Shown here piece by piece: positions 46,195 to 55,010 of a stretch of 64,000 bases of DNA. Every line of letters begins with the position of its first letter. Position 1 is the first letter of the stretch. A model generated the notes under the pieces. That model did not search any database. It had not been told where the DNA came from and saw only the letters and a list, made by a program, of their open reading frames with translations. Position numbers and translations under genes: made by a program. Origin of the DNA: a virus; IMG/VR virus record IMGVR_UViG_3300049215_000771, positions 1 to 64,000 of that record; one strand, 5' to 3'.

Positions 46195-46697
46195 TCGAGA
46201 AGATCATCTCTGGCGGTCAGACCGGAGCCGATCAAGCTGGCCTACGGGCAGCTAAAGCGGTTGGCCTCGCTACGGGTGGATGGCTCCCCCAAGGGTGTAT
46301 TACTTTGGACGGGCCACGCCCGGACCTGTTGGAAATTTATTCCATGCAGGAACACCCCAAGAAGGGTTATCCAGCCCGTACCGAGGCCAACGTCAGAGAC
46401 TCAGACGGCACAATCCGCTTCGCCGAGAAGTTTGGCTCGCCCGGCGAAAAATGCACCCTCAAGGCCATCCATTGGTTCAGGAAGCCCTATTTGGATATTC
46501 CCATTCTCGCTATGTACAACGGCAAGGAGTGGGTTGCCAAAGCCATTGGTTATTCTCCCGCCGATGTTCTGGCCTGGGTGAAAGAAAACAACATCCGTGT
46601 ACTCAACGTCGCCGGCAACAGCGAACAAACCTGCAAAGGTATCGGCGACGTTGTACACGACTTCCTCGTGAAAGTATTCGGGGTGACGCATGATTGA
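46191..46697 (+). CDS. YpsA-like SLOG / putative molybdenum carrier family protein
   Basis: 168 residues. IISGGQTGADQAGLRAAKAVG, then GGWLPQGC, YPARTEANVRDSDGTI and NVAGNSEQ are the signature stretches of the family named putative molybdenum carrier, a Rossmann-like SLOG fold. SLOG proteins often bind nucleotide-derived ligands and occur in conflict systems. Ligand not known here. Overlaps serS. Confidence 0.75.
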   Translation: MIEKIISGGQTGADQAGLRAAKAVGLATGGWLPQGCITLDGPRPDLLEIYSMQEHPKKGYPARTEANVRDSDGTIRFAEKFGSPGEKCTLKAIHWFRKPYLDIPILAMYNGKEWVAKAIGYSPADVLAWVKENNIRVLNVAGNSEQTCKGIGDVVHDFLVKVFGVTHD

Positions 46698-47694
46698 TTT
46701 CGAGCGTGGGTCCAAGGTGACGGGATCGAAGTTCTACTTCCTCACGGGCGATGAAGCACTCATGGAGTGGAACCTCATCAACTTCATGCTGGCCTATCAT
46801 CAGCGCAACGGCTGGAATTTTGTCATTCCTCCGTACCTCATCAACAAAAACACCGGCACCCAGGCTGGCATCTTGCCTCGCTTCGAGGGCGACTACTACC
46901 AGACCCAGGAAGGGCTGATGCTGATTCCTACCGCTGAAACGCCGCTGGTGGGGATGCACAGCGATGAAATCTTCAAGGAAGAAGACTTGCCCATCAAGTA
47001 CGTCGCCTTCTCGCCGTGTTTTCGCAAAGAAGCCGGCAGCTACGGAGCGAAGGACAAGGGCTACAAGCGGGTTCATCAGTTTCACAAGATTGAACTTTTC
47101 GCTATCACGACGCCTGACCAGTCGGGCATCATGCAGGAGCGTATGGTTTTCGAGATCGGCGAGATGCTGACCGGAATGGGCGTCAACTGGCGCTCGGTGG
47201 AACTGCCGCCCGAAGAACGCAGCCCGGTGTCGAATAAAACCATTGACTTGGAAGTGAAAGTCGGCGATGATTGGTTGGAGGTTTCGTCGATTTCCAACAC
47301 AGGCGACAACCAAAGCAAACCGGCACAGATTCGCTACAAGCCGAAGAACGGCGGCAAGAACATCAAATGTCACTTGCTCAATGGGTCTGGCGTGGCTTTG
47401 CCCCGGCTGATGTTGGCGTTGGCGGATCGTGCCGACGTGTGGGCTAATCCGTTTCCGCCTTTGAAGGCTTTCGCCAAGCGCCCGCTGACGGTTGCCAACC
47501 TTGCAGTGGCTCTACGCTGTAAGCCTGACGACATCATTGCCCGCCTGAAGCATTATTGTGCCCATCCCGACGCCAAGTTGTGGGACGCCATCATTACTCC
47601 TAGCACGGTGGTCGATCCTGAGATGGCCCGGCTGCTCGCAAGGGAGAATGGTTATGGACTTGAAATTGAGGACAAGGAGCGACCCACGGAATAA
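46690..47694 (+). CDS. serS: seryl-tRNA synthetase core with new C-terminal domain
   Basis: 334 residues against about 425. The class II catalytic core is complete: motif 1 region (NFVIPPYLIN), TxE serine loop (LIPTAETPL), motif 2 (SPCFRKEAGSYG ... RVHQFHKIELF), and motif 3 (NGSGVALPRLMLAL). The N-terminal coiled-coil arm that binds the long variable arm of tRNA-Ser is absent. Instead residues 255-325 (LTVANLAVALRCKPDDIIARL) look like the N-terminal domain of IF2. How tRNA-Ser would be recognised is unclear; none was found in the window. Confidence 0.8.
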   Translation: MIDFERGSKVTGSKFYFLTGDEALMEWNLINFMLAYHQRNGWNFVIPPYLINKNTGTQAGILPRFEGDYYQTQEGLMLIPTAETPLVGMHSDEIFKEEDLPIKYVAFSPCFRKEAGSYGAKDKGYKRVHQFHKIELFAITTPDQSGIMQERMVFEIGEMLTGMGVNWRSVELPPEERSPVSNKTIDLEVKVGDDWLEVSSISNTGDNQSKPAQIRYKPKNGGKNIKCHLLNGSGVALPRLMLALADRADVWANPFPPLKAFAKRPLTVANLAVALRCKPDDIIARLKHYCAHPDAKLWDAIITPSTVVDPEMARLLARENGYGLEIEDKERPTE

Positions 47695-48115
47695 ATACGT
47701 CCGCTATACAGTGGGTGGCGGATACGTTATGCCTGGCGGGGTTTGGCTTGAGAGGGACGCCTGGCGATATGACGACCCACTATCATTCGATGGTATTTTC
47801 ACAATCGCTCGCACCGAGAAGAACAAGGGGCGATTCACCAAAGAAAATGCCAAAATAATCGCCGACACATTCGCCTGGTACAACAACAATATACCTTGTC
47901 CGACTTGGACTGACTGGAAAGAAGCTGGTGTGTGGAGGCCAGATTGGATATGCTGGTGGAGACTTAGCGCCAAGGAAGCGATTCGCCGGATGCAGCCTAT
48001 GATCCGGGCCATGAGGAAGCATGGTATCGTGATCTGCACTTTGTATACAGATCGGTTGTCGGGTATAAAATACCGAGACAAATACCAGGTCGTTGCGGAA
48101 TGTCCTCATGGCTAG
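47654..48115 (+). CDS. unknown aromatic-rich protein
   Basis: 153 residues; overlaps serS by 41 bases. GGGYVMPGGVWLERDAWRYDD start, Trp-rich middle, basic helix (AKEAIRRMQPMIRAMRKHG). Not recognised. Confidence 0.5.
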   Translation: MDLKLRTRSDPRNKYVRYTVGGGYVMPGGVWLERDAWRYDDPLSFDGIFTIARTEKNKGRFTKENAKIIADTFAWYNNNIPCPTWTDWKEAGVWRPDWICWWRLSAKEAIRRMQPMIRAMRKHGIVICTLYTDRLSGIKYRDKYQVVAECPHG

Positions 48116-48548
48116 GAAAAAAGCCAAGAAGCCCCTTGACGATGACACAGGCGAGCCTGTAGAACAGGAACAGCCCCGACGCCAGGTGGGTAACGAGGGG
48201 CTTATAACTCCTCCAACCAAGGAACAAGTAGAGGCGATAGGGGTTGACATCACGGTTGAGTTGGCTACACTAGGCGAGTCGCAAGCGGCAGTCGCAGCGG
48301 CGCTGGCGAAAGCTGAGATATATGGCGAGCGTATCGACGACAACAAATGTCCTGTCGCCAATTACTTGAAGAAAATGGTGAACTTCCCGCAACACACCTA
48401 TGTTTCGGTACAACACAAAGAAGTTCACTTGCTGGAACATTTCGGGGGTGATACGCTATTGAGCGTCCCCCTGCCGAAAGGCGTGATGAAATTCATCGAA
48501 GCGTGGGACAACGGCTCGTACAAAAAACTTGCCGATGTCATGGAGTGA
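48108..48548 (+). CDS. unknown 146-residue protein
   Basis: Starts inside the previous gene. Basic start, disordered to about residue 35, then a helical domain with ELATLGESQAAVAAALAKAEIYG. Not recognised. Confidence 0.5.
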   Translation: MARKKAKKPLDDDTGEPVEQEQPRRQVGNEGLITPPTKEQVEAIGVDITVELATLGESQAAVAAALAKAEIYGERIDDNKCPVANYLKKMVNFPQHTYVSVQHKEVHLLEHFGGDTLLSVPLPKGVMKFIEAWDNGSYKKLADVME

Positions 48549-48577
48549 GTTCCCTTTTACTCAGGAGGTCTTAGACC

Positions 48578-48988
48578 ATGAAGAAGTTCCTTTCTCTCGC
48601 CCTTGTGATGGGAGCGATGTTGCTCCTGACCAACACTGCCAACGCTCAGTGCCGTATCTTCGGCGGACGCTGCGGCGGGTATTCCTGCGGGCCTGTCTAC
48701 TACAGCCAGCCGGTTTACTACAGCCAGCCGGTTTACTACAGCGTTCCGTCCTGTGGCCAGGTCTACTACAGCCAGCCGGTGTACTACTCGGCTCCTGTGA
48801 CGACCTATTACTACAACGGGTGCGGCCCGTATTCGTGTGGAAGGGTGTATTACAGCACTCCGGTCTACACACAGCCCTATACCTACCCGGCCCCCTCCGT
48901 CGATGCGACTGGCGGCATTCCCACACCAGCCGATCAGCCGAAGAAGATTACGCTTCCGGCTCCAAGTTCCATCGACCCCGGCAAGTAA
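48578..48988 (+). CDS. secreted YYSxP-repeat protein
   Basis: 136 residues, preceded by CAGGAGG. Signal peptide MKKFLSLALVMGAMLLL with a cut after TANA. The mature part has about ten YYSxP or VYYS repeats and six Cys, then a Pro-rich end. Short secreted proteins with such repeats are frequent in planctomycetes, in my recollection. It may change the surface of infected cells or bind their envelope. Followed by a strong terminator. Confidence 0.7.
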   Translation: MKKFLSLALVMGAMLLLTNTANAQCRIFGGRCGGYSCGPVYYSQPVYYSQPVYYSVPSCGQVYYSQPVYYSAPVTTYYYNGCGPYSCGRVYYSTPVYTQPYTYPAPSVDATGGIPTPADQPKKITLPAPSSIDPGK

Positions 48989-49014
48989 GCTGCATGTCAC
49001 CTAGCCCTTCCCCA

Positions 49015-49048
49015 AACCCCGGCTGTTGCGAGCAGCCGGGGTTCTTTG
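49015..49048 (+). terminator. rho-independent terminator
   Basis: AACCCCGGCTG-TTGCGA-GCAGCCGGGGTT followed by CTTT. Confidence 0.85.
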
Positions 49049-49049
49049 C

Positions 49050-49078
49050 TTTACAGACCCACGATTTCGTAGTATCAT
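49050..49078 (+). promoter_or_regulatory. sigma70-like promoter of gltX
   Basis: TTTACA, 17 bp ending in CGTAG, TATCAT; 33 bases before the ATG. Confidence 0.75.
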
Positions 49079-49110
49079 GTGGCTACACCCTAACTGCAAG
49101 GTGCCGCCGC

Positions 49111-50442
49111 ATGTCTGACCCTATCCGAACCAGGTTTGCTCCGAGTCCGACTGGCTTCCTGCATATCGGCGGGGTCCGCACGGCCTTGTACAACTGGCTT
49201 TTGGCCCGCAAGATGGGCGGCAAGTTCGTTCTGAGGATCGACGATACCGACACGGGGCGCAATGTTCAAGAAGCCCTCCAGCCCATTCTTGATGGCTTCA
49301 AGTGGCTCGGCCTGAATTGGGACGAAGGACCGGAAGTGGACGGACCCTATGGCCCGTACTACCAGTCCCAGCGAACCAAGATTTATCAGGGCTACTTTGC
49401 CATTCTCCAGTCACGCAACGAAGTGTACCAGGACAAGGGCGCTTGGCGTTTGAAGATGCAGACTGGCGATCAACAACTCATGATCGACGACCTGGTTCGG
49501 GGACGTGTGACCTGGGATGTGAAGAATTTGACGCACCGAGGCGATCCGGTGATCGTCCGCAGCGATGGTACGTTTCTCTACAACTTCGCTACGGTTTGTG
49601 ACGATCACGACATGAAGATCACTCATGTCCTTCGTGCCGAGGAACATCTTTCCAACACACCAGTTCAATTGAAGATTTACGAGGCGTTGGGCATGAAGCC
49701 GCCGTTGTTCGGACATCTTCCTTTCGTGTGTTCCCCTGGCTCCAAGAAGAAACTGAGCAAGCGTGATGCAGTGCCGGTGACGGTCGAATACTACAAAAAT
49801 GTCGGTTATACACAGTCCGGCATTCTCAACTACTTGGCGTTGCTGGGTTGGTCGCTGGACGACCGCACTGAGTTGTTCACCCTTCAGGAGTTGATTGACG
49901 GTTTTTCCATCAAGGGCATCCACAACGCCCCGGCCAGCTTCGACCCGAAGAAGATGCTGCATATCAATGCCGAGCATATGAAGCTGTTGCCCAATGTCAA
50001 AGTGGATCGCTGTGCCGATCACCTTCGGTCGCTGGGTATCGAGCCGGATATGGAGATGGTTAAGAAGGTCGTGGAGGCGTGTGGCGACCGTATCAAGACG
50101 TTCAACGATATTTCGGGTTATGGTATTTTCTTCTTTCGTGACCCGGAGTATAACGAGGAAGCATTCCAGAAGCGACTTGGCGGGGAGCATTTTGATCCCG
50201 CCTACAAGTTCGTGTTGGGCATCAAGGAAGTCACGCCGTTCGATTCCAAGACCTTGGAAGCAAAACTCCATGAGTATTGTGAACAGAACGGCCTGAAGGT
50301 GGGCGATATGGTTCACGCCATTCGCATCGCCATCACCGGCCAACCTATTGGGCCGGGTGTGTTTGACTGCCTCTCTATCCTTGGGCCAGACGAATCGGTA
50401 CGCCGGTTCAATATGGCCTGGAGGAAGAAACGAGGCTTGTAA
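49111..50442 (+). CDS. gltX: glutamyl-tRNA synthetase
   Basis: 443 residues, close to the bacterial 470. FAPSPTGFLHIGGVRTALYNWL holds the HIGH-type signature, LSKRDAVPVTV the KMSKS-type loop (here KLSKR). RIDDTDTGRN is the substrate loop of GluRS. The C-terminal helical anticodon domain is present (GQPIGPGVFDCLSILG). It charges tRNA-Glu; tRNA-Glu (CTC) is at 22348. The open frame extends upstream, but the ATG with promoter defines the start. No GlnRS is visible; in many bacteria GluRS also loads tRNA-Gln first. Confidence 0.94.
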   Translation: MSDPIRTRFAPSPTGFLHIGGVRTALYNWLLARKMGGKFVLRIDDTDTGRNVQEALQPILDGFKWLGLNWDEGPEVDGPYGPYYQSQRTKIYQGYFAILQSRNEVYQDKGAWRLKMQTGDQQLMIDDLVRGRVTWDVKNLTHRGDPVIVRSDGTFLYNFATVCDDHDMKITHVLRAEEHLSNTPVQLKIYEALGMKPPLFGHLPFVCSPGSKKKLSKRDAVPVTVEYYKNVGYTQSGILNYLALLGWSLDDRTELFTLQELIDGFSIKGIHNAPASFDPKKMLHINAEHMKLLPNVKVDRCADHLRSLGIEPDMEMVKKVVEACGDRIKTFNDISGYGIFFFRDPEYNEEAFQKRLGGEHFDPAYKFVLGIKEVTPFDSKTLEAKLHEYCEQNGLKVGDMVHAIRIAITGQPIGPGVFDCLSILGPDESVRRFNMAWRKKRGL

Positions 50443-50460
50443 ATCTTGGCGTATTTGTGG

Positions 50461-50488
50461 TTGTCAAGCCCACAAAATCTGCTAAGAT
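50461..50488 (+). promoter_or_regulatory. promoter candidate of a different type
   Basis: TTGTCA, 16 bp, TAAGAT. Not of the TTTACA-17 family. Precedes the DUF2934-like gene by 40 bases. Confidence 0.45.
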
Positions 50489-50528
50489 TGTTTGGGGTTT
50501 CAACTTTTTCTTCAAGGAGTGACGGACG

Positions 50529-50762
50529 ATGAGTGCAACGAAGACAGCAGCAGCAACCGGAGCCACGACTTCCACCAAGCAGCCGGCGAAAGCCGGGGCC
50601 AAAGCGAGCATCAGTGCTTGCAGTCAGGGCAGCAAACTCTGCGAGGACGCCATCCGGGAGAAGGCGTACCTGAAGTGGGAGAAAGCTGGCTACCCGCCGA
50701 GCGACGGCGTGCAGTTCTGGCTTGAGGCCGAGTCGGAACTGGCGGCGGAAGCTGCTGAGTAA
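50529..50762 (+). CDS. DUF2934-like protein
   Basis: 77 residues after CAAGGAG. Ala/Thr-rich disordered start, then IREKAYLKWEKAGYPPSDGVQFWLEAE, the single conserved helix motif of DUF2934, a widespread small family of unknown role. Followed by a terminator, so transcribed as a single gene. Confidence 0.75.
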   Translation: MSATKTAAATGATTSTKQPAKAGAKASISACSQGSKLCEDAIREKAYLKWEKAGYPPSDGVQFWLEAESELAAEAAE

Positions 50763-50785
50763 CCCTGTTCTGCCGGCCCACAGGA

Positions 50786-50826
50786 AGGCAGAGTCTTGGC
50801 CTCCGTGGTCGGGACTCTGCCTTCTT
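50786..50826 (+). terminator. rho-independent terminator
   Basis: GAAGGCAGAGTC and GACTCTGCCTTC pair over 12 bases, followed by TTCAGTTT. Confidence 0.75.
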
Positions 50827-50844
50827 CAGTTTAGGGACACGATC

Positions 50845-51348
50845 ATGTGTGAACAGTGTATGGCGGAAACCAAAACCTACGGGGAAGTTCTTCCCTGTTG
50901 GTGGTTGGTGCAGGCGACGAAAGATGGTCATGAGATGAAGGCAGGCGACTACGGGCTTGTCGTCTGTAATGATCCCGACTATATCTGGTCCGGGACGCCA
51001 CGCAAAGACCCATCGTTCGGGATGACGGACGAAGAATTCGACAATATGTCGGATGATGTTGGCAGGGAATGGGATGATTTCATGGATTATGTTGATGAGT
51101 TGCGGAAACACTTCAACAGTGATCCTATGACCGGCTACAGCCTGGTTACGGCAGCCAAGGAAGCAGGCTGGGATCGGGAGACGCATGGTTTCTTGCTCGT
51201 TTGGCTGTCGCATCGGATGGCTGAAGTGATCGAGCGGAACCCAACAGCCGACGAAGCCATCTGCGAGCGATTCGCCCTCGAAGACGAGAAAACCTGGGGC
51301 TACAAAAGGGACGAGCATAATGTCCCAAGGAAACATCAGGATGGGTAG
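50845..51348 (+). CDS. unknown 167-residue protein
   Basis: CEQC at the start, a strand region with WSGTPRKDPSFGMTDEEFDNM and long helices. Acidic. Not recognised. Overlaps the next gene by 29 bases. Confidence 0.55.
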   Translation: MCEQCMAETKTYGEVLPCWWLVQATKDGHEMKAGDYGLVVCNDPDYIWSGTPRKDPSFGMTDEEFDNMSDDVGREWDDFMDYVDELRKHFNSDPMTGYSLVTAAKEAGWDRETHGFLLVWLSHRMAEVIERNPTADEAICERFALEDEKTWGYKRDEHNVPRKHQDG

Positions 51349-51505
51349 CGGATTTTTTCCCGGCATGGTTGTCGGTTTGATCTTGGGCGTGCTGGCCACG
51401 ATGATTGGCCTCGCTATCTTCGCTAAGGCCAGCACACCCAATACCAAAGAACGGGAGCGTGACCCCGCTGACTGGTGGAAGGATGGAGGCGAGCCGCCAT
51501 GTTGA
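51320..51505 (+). CDS. single-span membrane protein
   Basis: 61 residues. FFPGMVVGLILGVLATMIGLAIF spans the membrane; charged C-terminal tail. Could be a spanin or accessory lysis protein, without direct support. Confidence 0.5.
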   Translation: MSQGNIRMGSGFFPGMVVGLILGVLATMIGLAIFAKASTPNTKERERDPADWWKDGGEPPC

Positions 51506-51657
51506 CGTATTGGTTTGGGTTGAGTCTGAACGTGTTGGCAATTTTCATGGCTTGTTCGTTCAGAAACAAGTGGGCGTCATACTTCTGTATATGGATCAAC
51601 GTGCCAGGAGTTTTTGGGAGCCTGTTCAACATCTTGTATGTCTTGTTGCTTAAATAG
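51499..51657 (+). CDS. small membrane protein, 52 residues
   Basis: Start overlaps the previous stop. Hydrophobic almost throughout (YWFGLSLNVLAIFMACSF, INVPGVFGSLFNILYVLLL). Pairs with the preceding single-span protein in one small membrane cassette. Confidence 0.5.
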   Translation: MLTYWFGLSLNVLAIFMACSFRNKWASYFCIWINVPGVFGSLFNILYVLLLK

Positions 51658-51660
51658 GAC

Positions 51661-51909
51661 ATGAAGAAGTTTGTACAGGGTCGAGACTACTATATCGAGA
51701 AAGGCCGTTGGGTTTTTACAGAAGACTACTTGAGAAGAAGGGGCTTCTGTTGCAACAACAATTGTCGGCATTGTCCGTATCGGGCGGTTAGCTCAGATGG
51801 AAGAGCGTCAGACTTACATTCTGAAGGTCACAGGTTCGATCCCTGTACCGCCTACTCAGATGAAAAGGAGCAAGATGGCACTATTGAAAGGGTTCCCGAA
51901 AAGCAATGA
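51661..51909 (+). CDS. DUF5522-like protein
   Basis: 82 residues. YYIEKGRWVFTEDYLRRRGFCC and CRHCPY match the short DUF5522 family, with its Cys cluster. The family normally ends there; here the frame continues through the whole tRNA-Val, adding about 40 residues of doubtful meaning. Confidence 0.6.
   Translation: MKKFVQGRDYYIEKGRWVFTEDYLRRRGFCCNNNCRHCPYRAVSSDGRASDLHSEGHRFDPCTAYSDEKEQDGTIERVPEKQ
51782..51854 (+). tRNA. tRNA-Val (TAC)
   Basis: Acceptor GGGCGGT/ACCGCCT, anticodon stem TCAGA/TCTGA, loop CTTACAT, no insert. An uninterrupted twin of the Val (TAC) gene at 14780. Confidence 0.92.
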
Positions 51910-52186
51910 GTTGTTTCCCCAACCCAGGGAAGTGAAAGTCAGATGCAGGGTCAGGAAAGGTAAAAGTCAACATTTCAACACCTATTGCATCCTTCTCAGG
52001 GATTACCATCGGGAACTGCGTGATGGGGCGTATGTTGAAGCCGAGAAGATTCGGACACTGATGGAGGAGTCGGCGCAGGCGATGACTTGGGATGAGTGTT
52101 GTGTGGCGAACCATCTTTCTGCGGAGCTATGGGAAGCCTCCGAGGAAGAAATGAGTCGTTTACTGGTAAAATACCTTGAAGATTGA
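51875..52186 (+). CDS. unknown 103-residue protein
   Basis: ATG at 51875 chosen for AAAAGGAG before it. Basic strand region, then long helices (LRDGAYVEAEKIRTLMEESAQ). WEASEEEMSRLL resembles WEASEGGLRSLLS of the protein at 39794, so these two may be distant relatives. Confidence 0.5.
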   Translation: MALLKGFPKSNELFPQPREVKVRCRVRKGKSQHFNTYCILLRDYHRELRDGAYVEAEKIRTLMEESAQAMTWDECCVANHLSAELWEASEEEMSRLLVKYLED

Positions 52187-52379
52187 ACCAGGCAACTACA
52201 TATGGCGAGCGAGGAGCGGCGACCAACAAGTGGTCGTTCTGTCCGCCCTGGGTATGGGACCGGATGGAAGGCTCTACGTTCGCATTGAAGGTTCTAACAC
52301 CGGCATTCCATTCGACGAATGCGAGCGCCCCAAGGAGATCAGTGTATCACGGAAACCAAGACCCAAACGACTCTTTTGA
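52176..52379 (+). CDS. unknown 67-residue protein
   Basis: TTG start overlapping the previous gene. Small beta-barrel-like pattern (GDQQVVVLSALGMGPDGRLYV), basic end. Not recognised. Confidence 0.45.
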   Translation: MKIEPGNYIWRARSGDQQVVVLSALGMGPDGRLYVRIEGSNTGIPFDECERPKEISVSRKPRPKRLF

Positions 52380-52386
52380 CATCATT

Positions 52387-52485
52387 ATGTGCTTGTTGCT
52401 GATCTTGGTGATGATTCTGATGGGAGTGAGCAGTTTTCTTATATTCACAGGAATGGCTCACATGCACAGAATGGTCATCAGGTAA
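52387..52485 (+). CDS. very small membrane peptide
   Basis: 32 residues: MCLLLILVMILMGVSSFLIF then a short His/Met-rich tail. One membrane span. No clear ribosome site; evidence is weak. Confidence 0.35.
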   Translation: MCLLLILVMILMGVSSFLIFTGMAHMHRMVIR

Positions 52486-52496
52486 GTATATAAGGC

Positions 52497-52913
52497 ATGG
52501 AGAGGATTTGTAGCTTCGCTGAGTATGTTCTAATTCAGGAAGGCAGCCGCCTTACTTCGTCCAAGACCGGCTTGTACCCGCTTGGCTATGGCGGCATCGG
52601 CCTCTACCCCGATGCGGATTACCTGACTCACGCTGCGGACGCTATTTTGTACCTCACTCAAGACAAAAGGCTTTACAACAACCAAGACGAAGCACCGTTC
52701 GACATCACCCACCTGCCCGGACACGAGTTGTTCGGTGATAAAGTCAACAGTGGTGATGGCGATCCGTTCAATATCGAAGACCTTCCAGGTAAGCCTGTGC
52801 CGCCAAAAGACAGCCCGATGCCTGGCAAGATCGTACCGTTCAAGAATTGGATCAAACTGGTCCAGAAACCTAAAACAATTTCGCCCCCAACACCGCCCGG
52901 ACTCCCCAAATAG
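52497..52913 (+). CDS. unknown 138-residue protein
   Basis: Gly/Tyr-rich first half (GLYPLGYGGIGLYPDADYL), Pro-rich second half. Possible structural or linker protein. Not recognised. Confidence 0.5.
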   Translation: MERICSFAEYVLIQEGSRLTSSKTGLYPLGYGGIGLYPDADYLTHAADAILYLTQDKRLYNNQDEAPFDITHLPGHELFGDKVNSGDGDPFNIEDLPGKPVPPKDSPMPGKIVPFKNWIKLVQKPKTISPPTPPGLPK

Positions 52914-52926
52914 AAAGGGGTCAGAT

Positions 52927-53256
52927 GTGAAAGACATTGCCGAATACGTCAACCACAAAGTTGACGGGTGGGCTGAAACTATGCTTCTGCCCGGCCAGCT
53001 TGTCTTCATCAACGCCCAAGAAGGCATCCAGCTAACCACTGATGTCAAAGACTACGGGAAGCTACAAGTCATTCACGCTTCTATCGCTCCACTGCATACG
53101 ATTGACACGCCTCCTACAGTCGAGGAGTTGTTTTTTCGCACAGCGGAGATACTACAATTGTTCTTCGGAAATCGTGGCTTCGCACAACAACCACTTGATG
53201 AGCGCCGCCCGGAGATGAGGCACTACTTCTCCATTTTGGAAAAGGAGGATCAATGA
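52927..53256 (+). CDS. unknown 109-residue protein
   Basis: GTG start after AAAGGGG. Mixed helix and strand. ATGA overlap with metG, so translation is coupled. Not recognised. Confidence 0.5.
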   Translation: MKDIAEYVNHKVDGWAETMLLPGQLVFINAQEGIQLTTDVKDYGKLQVIHASIAPLHTIDTPPTVEELFFRTAEILQLFFGNRGFAQQPLDERRPEMRHYFSILEKEDQ

Positions 53257-55010
53257 ACAAGGAAATCTACAAGCCAGACCTGTTTGACTGGCATGAAGGC
53301 AAGCAGACCTTCTATATCACCACTGCCATTGACTACCCGAATGCCAAACCACACATCGGTACGGCCTTCGAGAAGATCGGTGCAGACATCCAGGCTCGCT
53401 TCTGGCGATTCCTGGGCCATGAAGTCTTCTTCCTCATGGGGAACGATGAGAACACCGTCAAAGTGTTGAAGGCTGCACAAACCGATGGTTACTCCAGTTA
53501 CAAGGAGATGACCATCAAAGCCTACGCCGACCGCATGGCCGAGGAGTTCAAGGAAGTCTGGCGGGCGCTGGATATTTCCAACGACGATTTTATCCAGACC
53601 AGCGAGCAACGCCACAAGATTGGCGTGCAGCACTTCATTCAGACCGTGTATGACGCCGGTTTCATCTACAAGAAGCCTTACGCCGGCTGGTACTGTGAGG
53701 GGTGTGAGGAATTCAAGCTGGAGAAGAACCTTCAGGACGTGGCCGGTCACAAAATCTGCCCGAACCACCCACTGTCGCTGGTGTGGCGTGAGGAGGAGAA
53801 CTACTTCTTCAAATTGTCGGCGTTCAAACAGTGGATTCTGGATTTGTACGTTCCGGCTTTCGACTCGCCCTACACCGAGGTTCTTCCCGCAGCCCGGCTC
53901 AACGAAATGGAGAATTTCGTCAAGGGTGAACTGGATGATATTTCCATCAGTCGCAAGAACGAAGGCTGGGGCATTCCGGTTCCCTGGGACGAATCCCAGG
54001 TCATCTACGTTTGGTTCGACGCCTTGTTGAACTACCTGACTGGCATTGGTTTCCCCGACCCCAAGTTCCAGAAGTGGTGGCCGGCACGGTGTCACGTCAT
54101 CGGCAAGGACATCACCCGCTTCCACTGTGCCTTGTGGCCGGCAATGATCCATGCCTACAACCAGAAGGCCACGGTGAAGCTGTGTGCCCCGGAGAAGGTG
54201 TTCGCACACGGTTTCATCTACCAGAAGAAGGGGGATGAGGCTATCAAGGTGTCGAAAAGCGGCACCAGCATCAACCCGATGGACCTGGTTGAGAAGTACG
54301 GCAGCGATGCCTACAGGTACTACTTCATGTCGAAGTGTTCCTTCGCCCACGACGGCGAGTACAGCTTGCAGCACTTCAATGAAGTCTACAATGCTGAACT
54401 GGCGAACAACCTGGGCAATCTTGCCAGTCGGGTCGGGAATATGGTCCTCAAGAATCTGGAGGGCATCATTCCGAGCAAGGAGGCGATTGAGAAAACGGGC
54501 AACTTGACGGACGTTGGCTACAACTTCTTCACCATCGAAAGCCTCAACGAGTGGGTGAAGGCGACGGAAGCCTTTGACTATCGCCGTGGCCTGGGTATCG
54601 TGTGGGAAATTCTCATCCGTGCCAACAGGTACTTCGACGATAGGAAGCCCTGGACCTTGGCCCGGAAGAAGGGTGAGCCGCTGGACCAGGATAAGGTGAT
54701 CCAGCTTGCTTCTACCCTTCGCAACACTGTTGCCATGATTCGGTGTGTGGCGATTTTGCTGAAACCTTATCTCCCCAGGGCATCGGAAAAGTTGTATAAT
54801 ACCTACGACTGGCCGGTGAAATGGGAAGACCTGAGCTACAATCATCTCCTGGAGATCGTCAAGGAGAACGATTGTGGGTCGAGGGACGAGTTCCGGCTGA
54901 ATCCGACTGCACTGGTGAAGGATGAAAACAACAAAACAGGCGACATCCATTTCCTCAAGTACCCAGCCTTGTTCCCCAGGGTTGAACTTAAAAAAGATGA
55001 GGCAGTCTAA
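53253..55010 (+). CDS. metG: methionyl-tRNA synthetase
   Basis: 585 residues. TTAIDYPNAKPHIGTAFEKIGAD holds the HIGH motif; GWYCEGCEEFKLE and later KICPNHPLSLV form the zinc knuckle of the connective domain. The KMSKS loop reads IKVSKSGTSINP, with Val for the Met. The anticodon domain with conserved Asn and Trp follows (NLASRVGNMVLKNL). No C-terminal dimer domain. It charges tRNA-Met; three CAT tRNAs are in the window. Confidence 0.93.
   Translation: MNKEIYKPDLFDWHEGKQTFYITTAIDYPNAKPHIGTAFEKIGADIQARFWRFLGHEVFFLMGNDENTVKVLKAAQTDGYSSYKEMTIKAYADRMAEEFKEVWRALDISNDDFIQTSEQRHKIGVQHFIQTVYDAGFIYKKPYAGWYCEGCEEFKLEKNLQDVAGHKICPNHPLSLVWREEENYFFKLSAFKQWILDLYVPAFDSPYTEVLPAARLNEMENFVKGELDDISISRKNEGWGIPVPWDESQVIYVWFDALLNYLTGIGFPDPKFQKWWPARCHVIGKDITRFHCALWPAMIHAYNQKATVKLCAPEKVFAHGFIYQKKGDEAIKVSKSGTSINPMDLVEKYGSDAYRYYFMSKCSFAHDGEYSLQHFNEVYNAELANNLGNLASRVGNMVLKNLEGIIPSKEAIEKTGNLTDVGYNFFTIESLNEWVKATEAFDYRRGLGIVWEILIRANRYFDDRKPWTLARKKGEPLDQDKVIQLASTLRNTVAMIRCVAILLKPYLPRASEKLYNTYDWPVKWEDLSYNHLLEIVKENDCGSRDEFRLNPTALVKDENNKTGDIHFLKYPALFPRVELKKDEAV

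Noticed and set aside
48529-49110. Upstream extension of the GluRS frame
   Set aside because: It would run through the secreted protein gene, a terminator and a promoter; the ATG at 49111 starts the known GluRS N-terminus.
53250-54950. Open frame of 566 codons on the - strand
   Set aside because: Antisense of MetRS.
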